DNA of 5,829 nt from Clostridia bacterium (lineage in GTDB: Bacteria; Bacillota; Clostridia; Oscillospirales; CAG-272), in assembly GCA_900753285.1 (NCBI GenBank), contig CAADYN010000241.1, positions 1-5,829 on the forward strand, given 5' to 3'. A program made the translations under genes and the position numbers. Under the pieces are notes generated by a model. The model had not been told where the DNA came from, made no database searches, and worked only from the letters and a program-made list of their open reading frames with translations. Below, in pieces: positions 5,740 through 5,829 of this stretch (position 1 is the stretch's first letter; each line of letters opens with the position of its first letter).

Positions 5740-5829
5740 TCTCTTTCCTTTGAATTGCCGCTTAGTTTCGAGCAGGCAGCAGCCTATCGAAAGGCTAACG
5801 GACAGTATGTAAGGAAAAATCAGTGGAGA
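5740..5829 (+). other. Long interrupted stem downstream of ppdK, possible structured RNA
   Basis: After the ppdK stop the sequence folds on paper into one long arm. TTTCCTT (5744-5750) pairs with AAGGAAA (5811-5817). CCG-c-TTAG (5758-5765) pairs with CTAACGG (5795-5801). TTTCGA (5766-5771) pairs with TCGAAA (5787-5792). AGGC (5774-5777) pairs with GCCT (5782-5785) around an AGCA loop. TCTC (5740-5743) can also pair with GAGA (5826-5829) at the window edge. This makes about 24 pairs in 74 bases, with a bulged C, a bulged GG and an internal loop. No T-run follows, so it is not a standard intrinsic terminator. It could be a 3' stabilising element, the 5' part of a leader for the next gene, or an ncRNA. 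I match it to no known family. Confidence 0.4.

Noticed and set aside
5744..5817. tRNA, rRNA or known riboswitch after ppdK
   Set aside because: The fold is a single long arm without a cloverleaf, T-loop or rRNA signature, and I could not match it to any riboswitch core.

Overview
The window looks like the chromosome of a low-to-mid-GC Firmicute, most likely a gut-type member of the Clostridia (Oscillospirales/Ruminococcaceae-like). This rests on a Firmicutes-style LuxS, a bacterial pyruvate phosphate dikinase (PPDK), strong GGAGG-type ribosome binding sites, canonical sigma-A promoters, and an ECF sigma gene followed by a large single-pass membrane protein. The taxonomic placement is an inference from gene content and style, not a database result.

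Layout: (1) bases 1-100 are a short leader containing a hairpin. (2) luxS lies on the + strand (101-556). (3) A bidirectional intrinsic terminator (about 554-599) separates luxS from a convergent minus-strand operon. (4) That operon reads right to left: an ECF sigma factor (2770-2108), a 153-bp intergenic stretch, and a membrane-anchored putative anti-sigma factor (1954-599). (5) A 328-bp divergent control region (2771-3098) holds a near-perfect sigma-A promoter for the sigma gene, an inverted repeat, an extended -10 promoter for the rightward gene, and a T-rich leader. (6) ppdK lies on the + strand (3099-5735, 878 codons) and is strongly codon-biased. (7) The last ~95 bases after ppdK form a long, multiply interrupted stem that lacks a terminal T-run and may continue past the window.

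How the parts work together: the sigma/anti-sigma pair forms a stress- or envelope-sensing switch. The sigma gene has a housekeeping promoter. A second, ECF-type promoter (GGAACTT, 16 bp, GTCTAA) overlaps the last codons of the sigma gene and points at the anti-sigma gene. If real, active sigma would raise its own inhibitor separately, a negative-feedback layout. A 27-codon ORF sits between the two genes and overlaps the anti-sigma start by ATGA. LuxS (activated methyl cycle and AI-2 precursor formation) and PPDK (pyruvate/PEP interconversion) are core metabolic genes with no evident functional link to the switch.

The window is otherwise ordinary: I see no CRISPR array, transposase, phage gene, tRNA or rRNA. 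The points most worth a second look are the intra-operon ECF promoter, the tiny overlapping ORF, the unusual anti-sigma architecture and the structured segment after ppdK.
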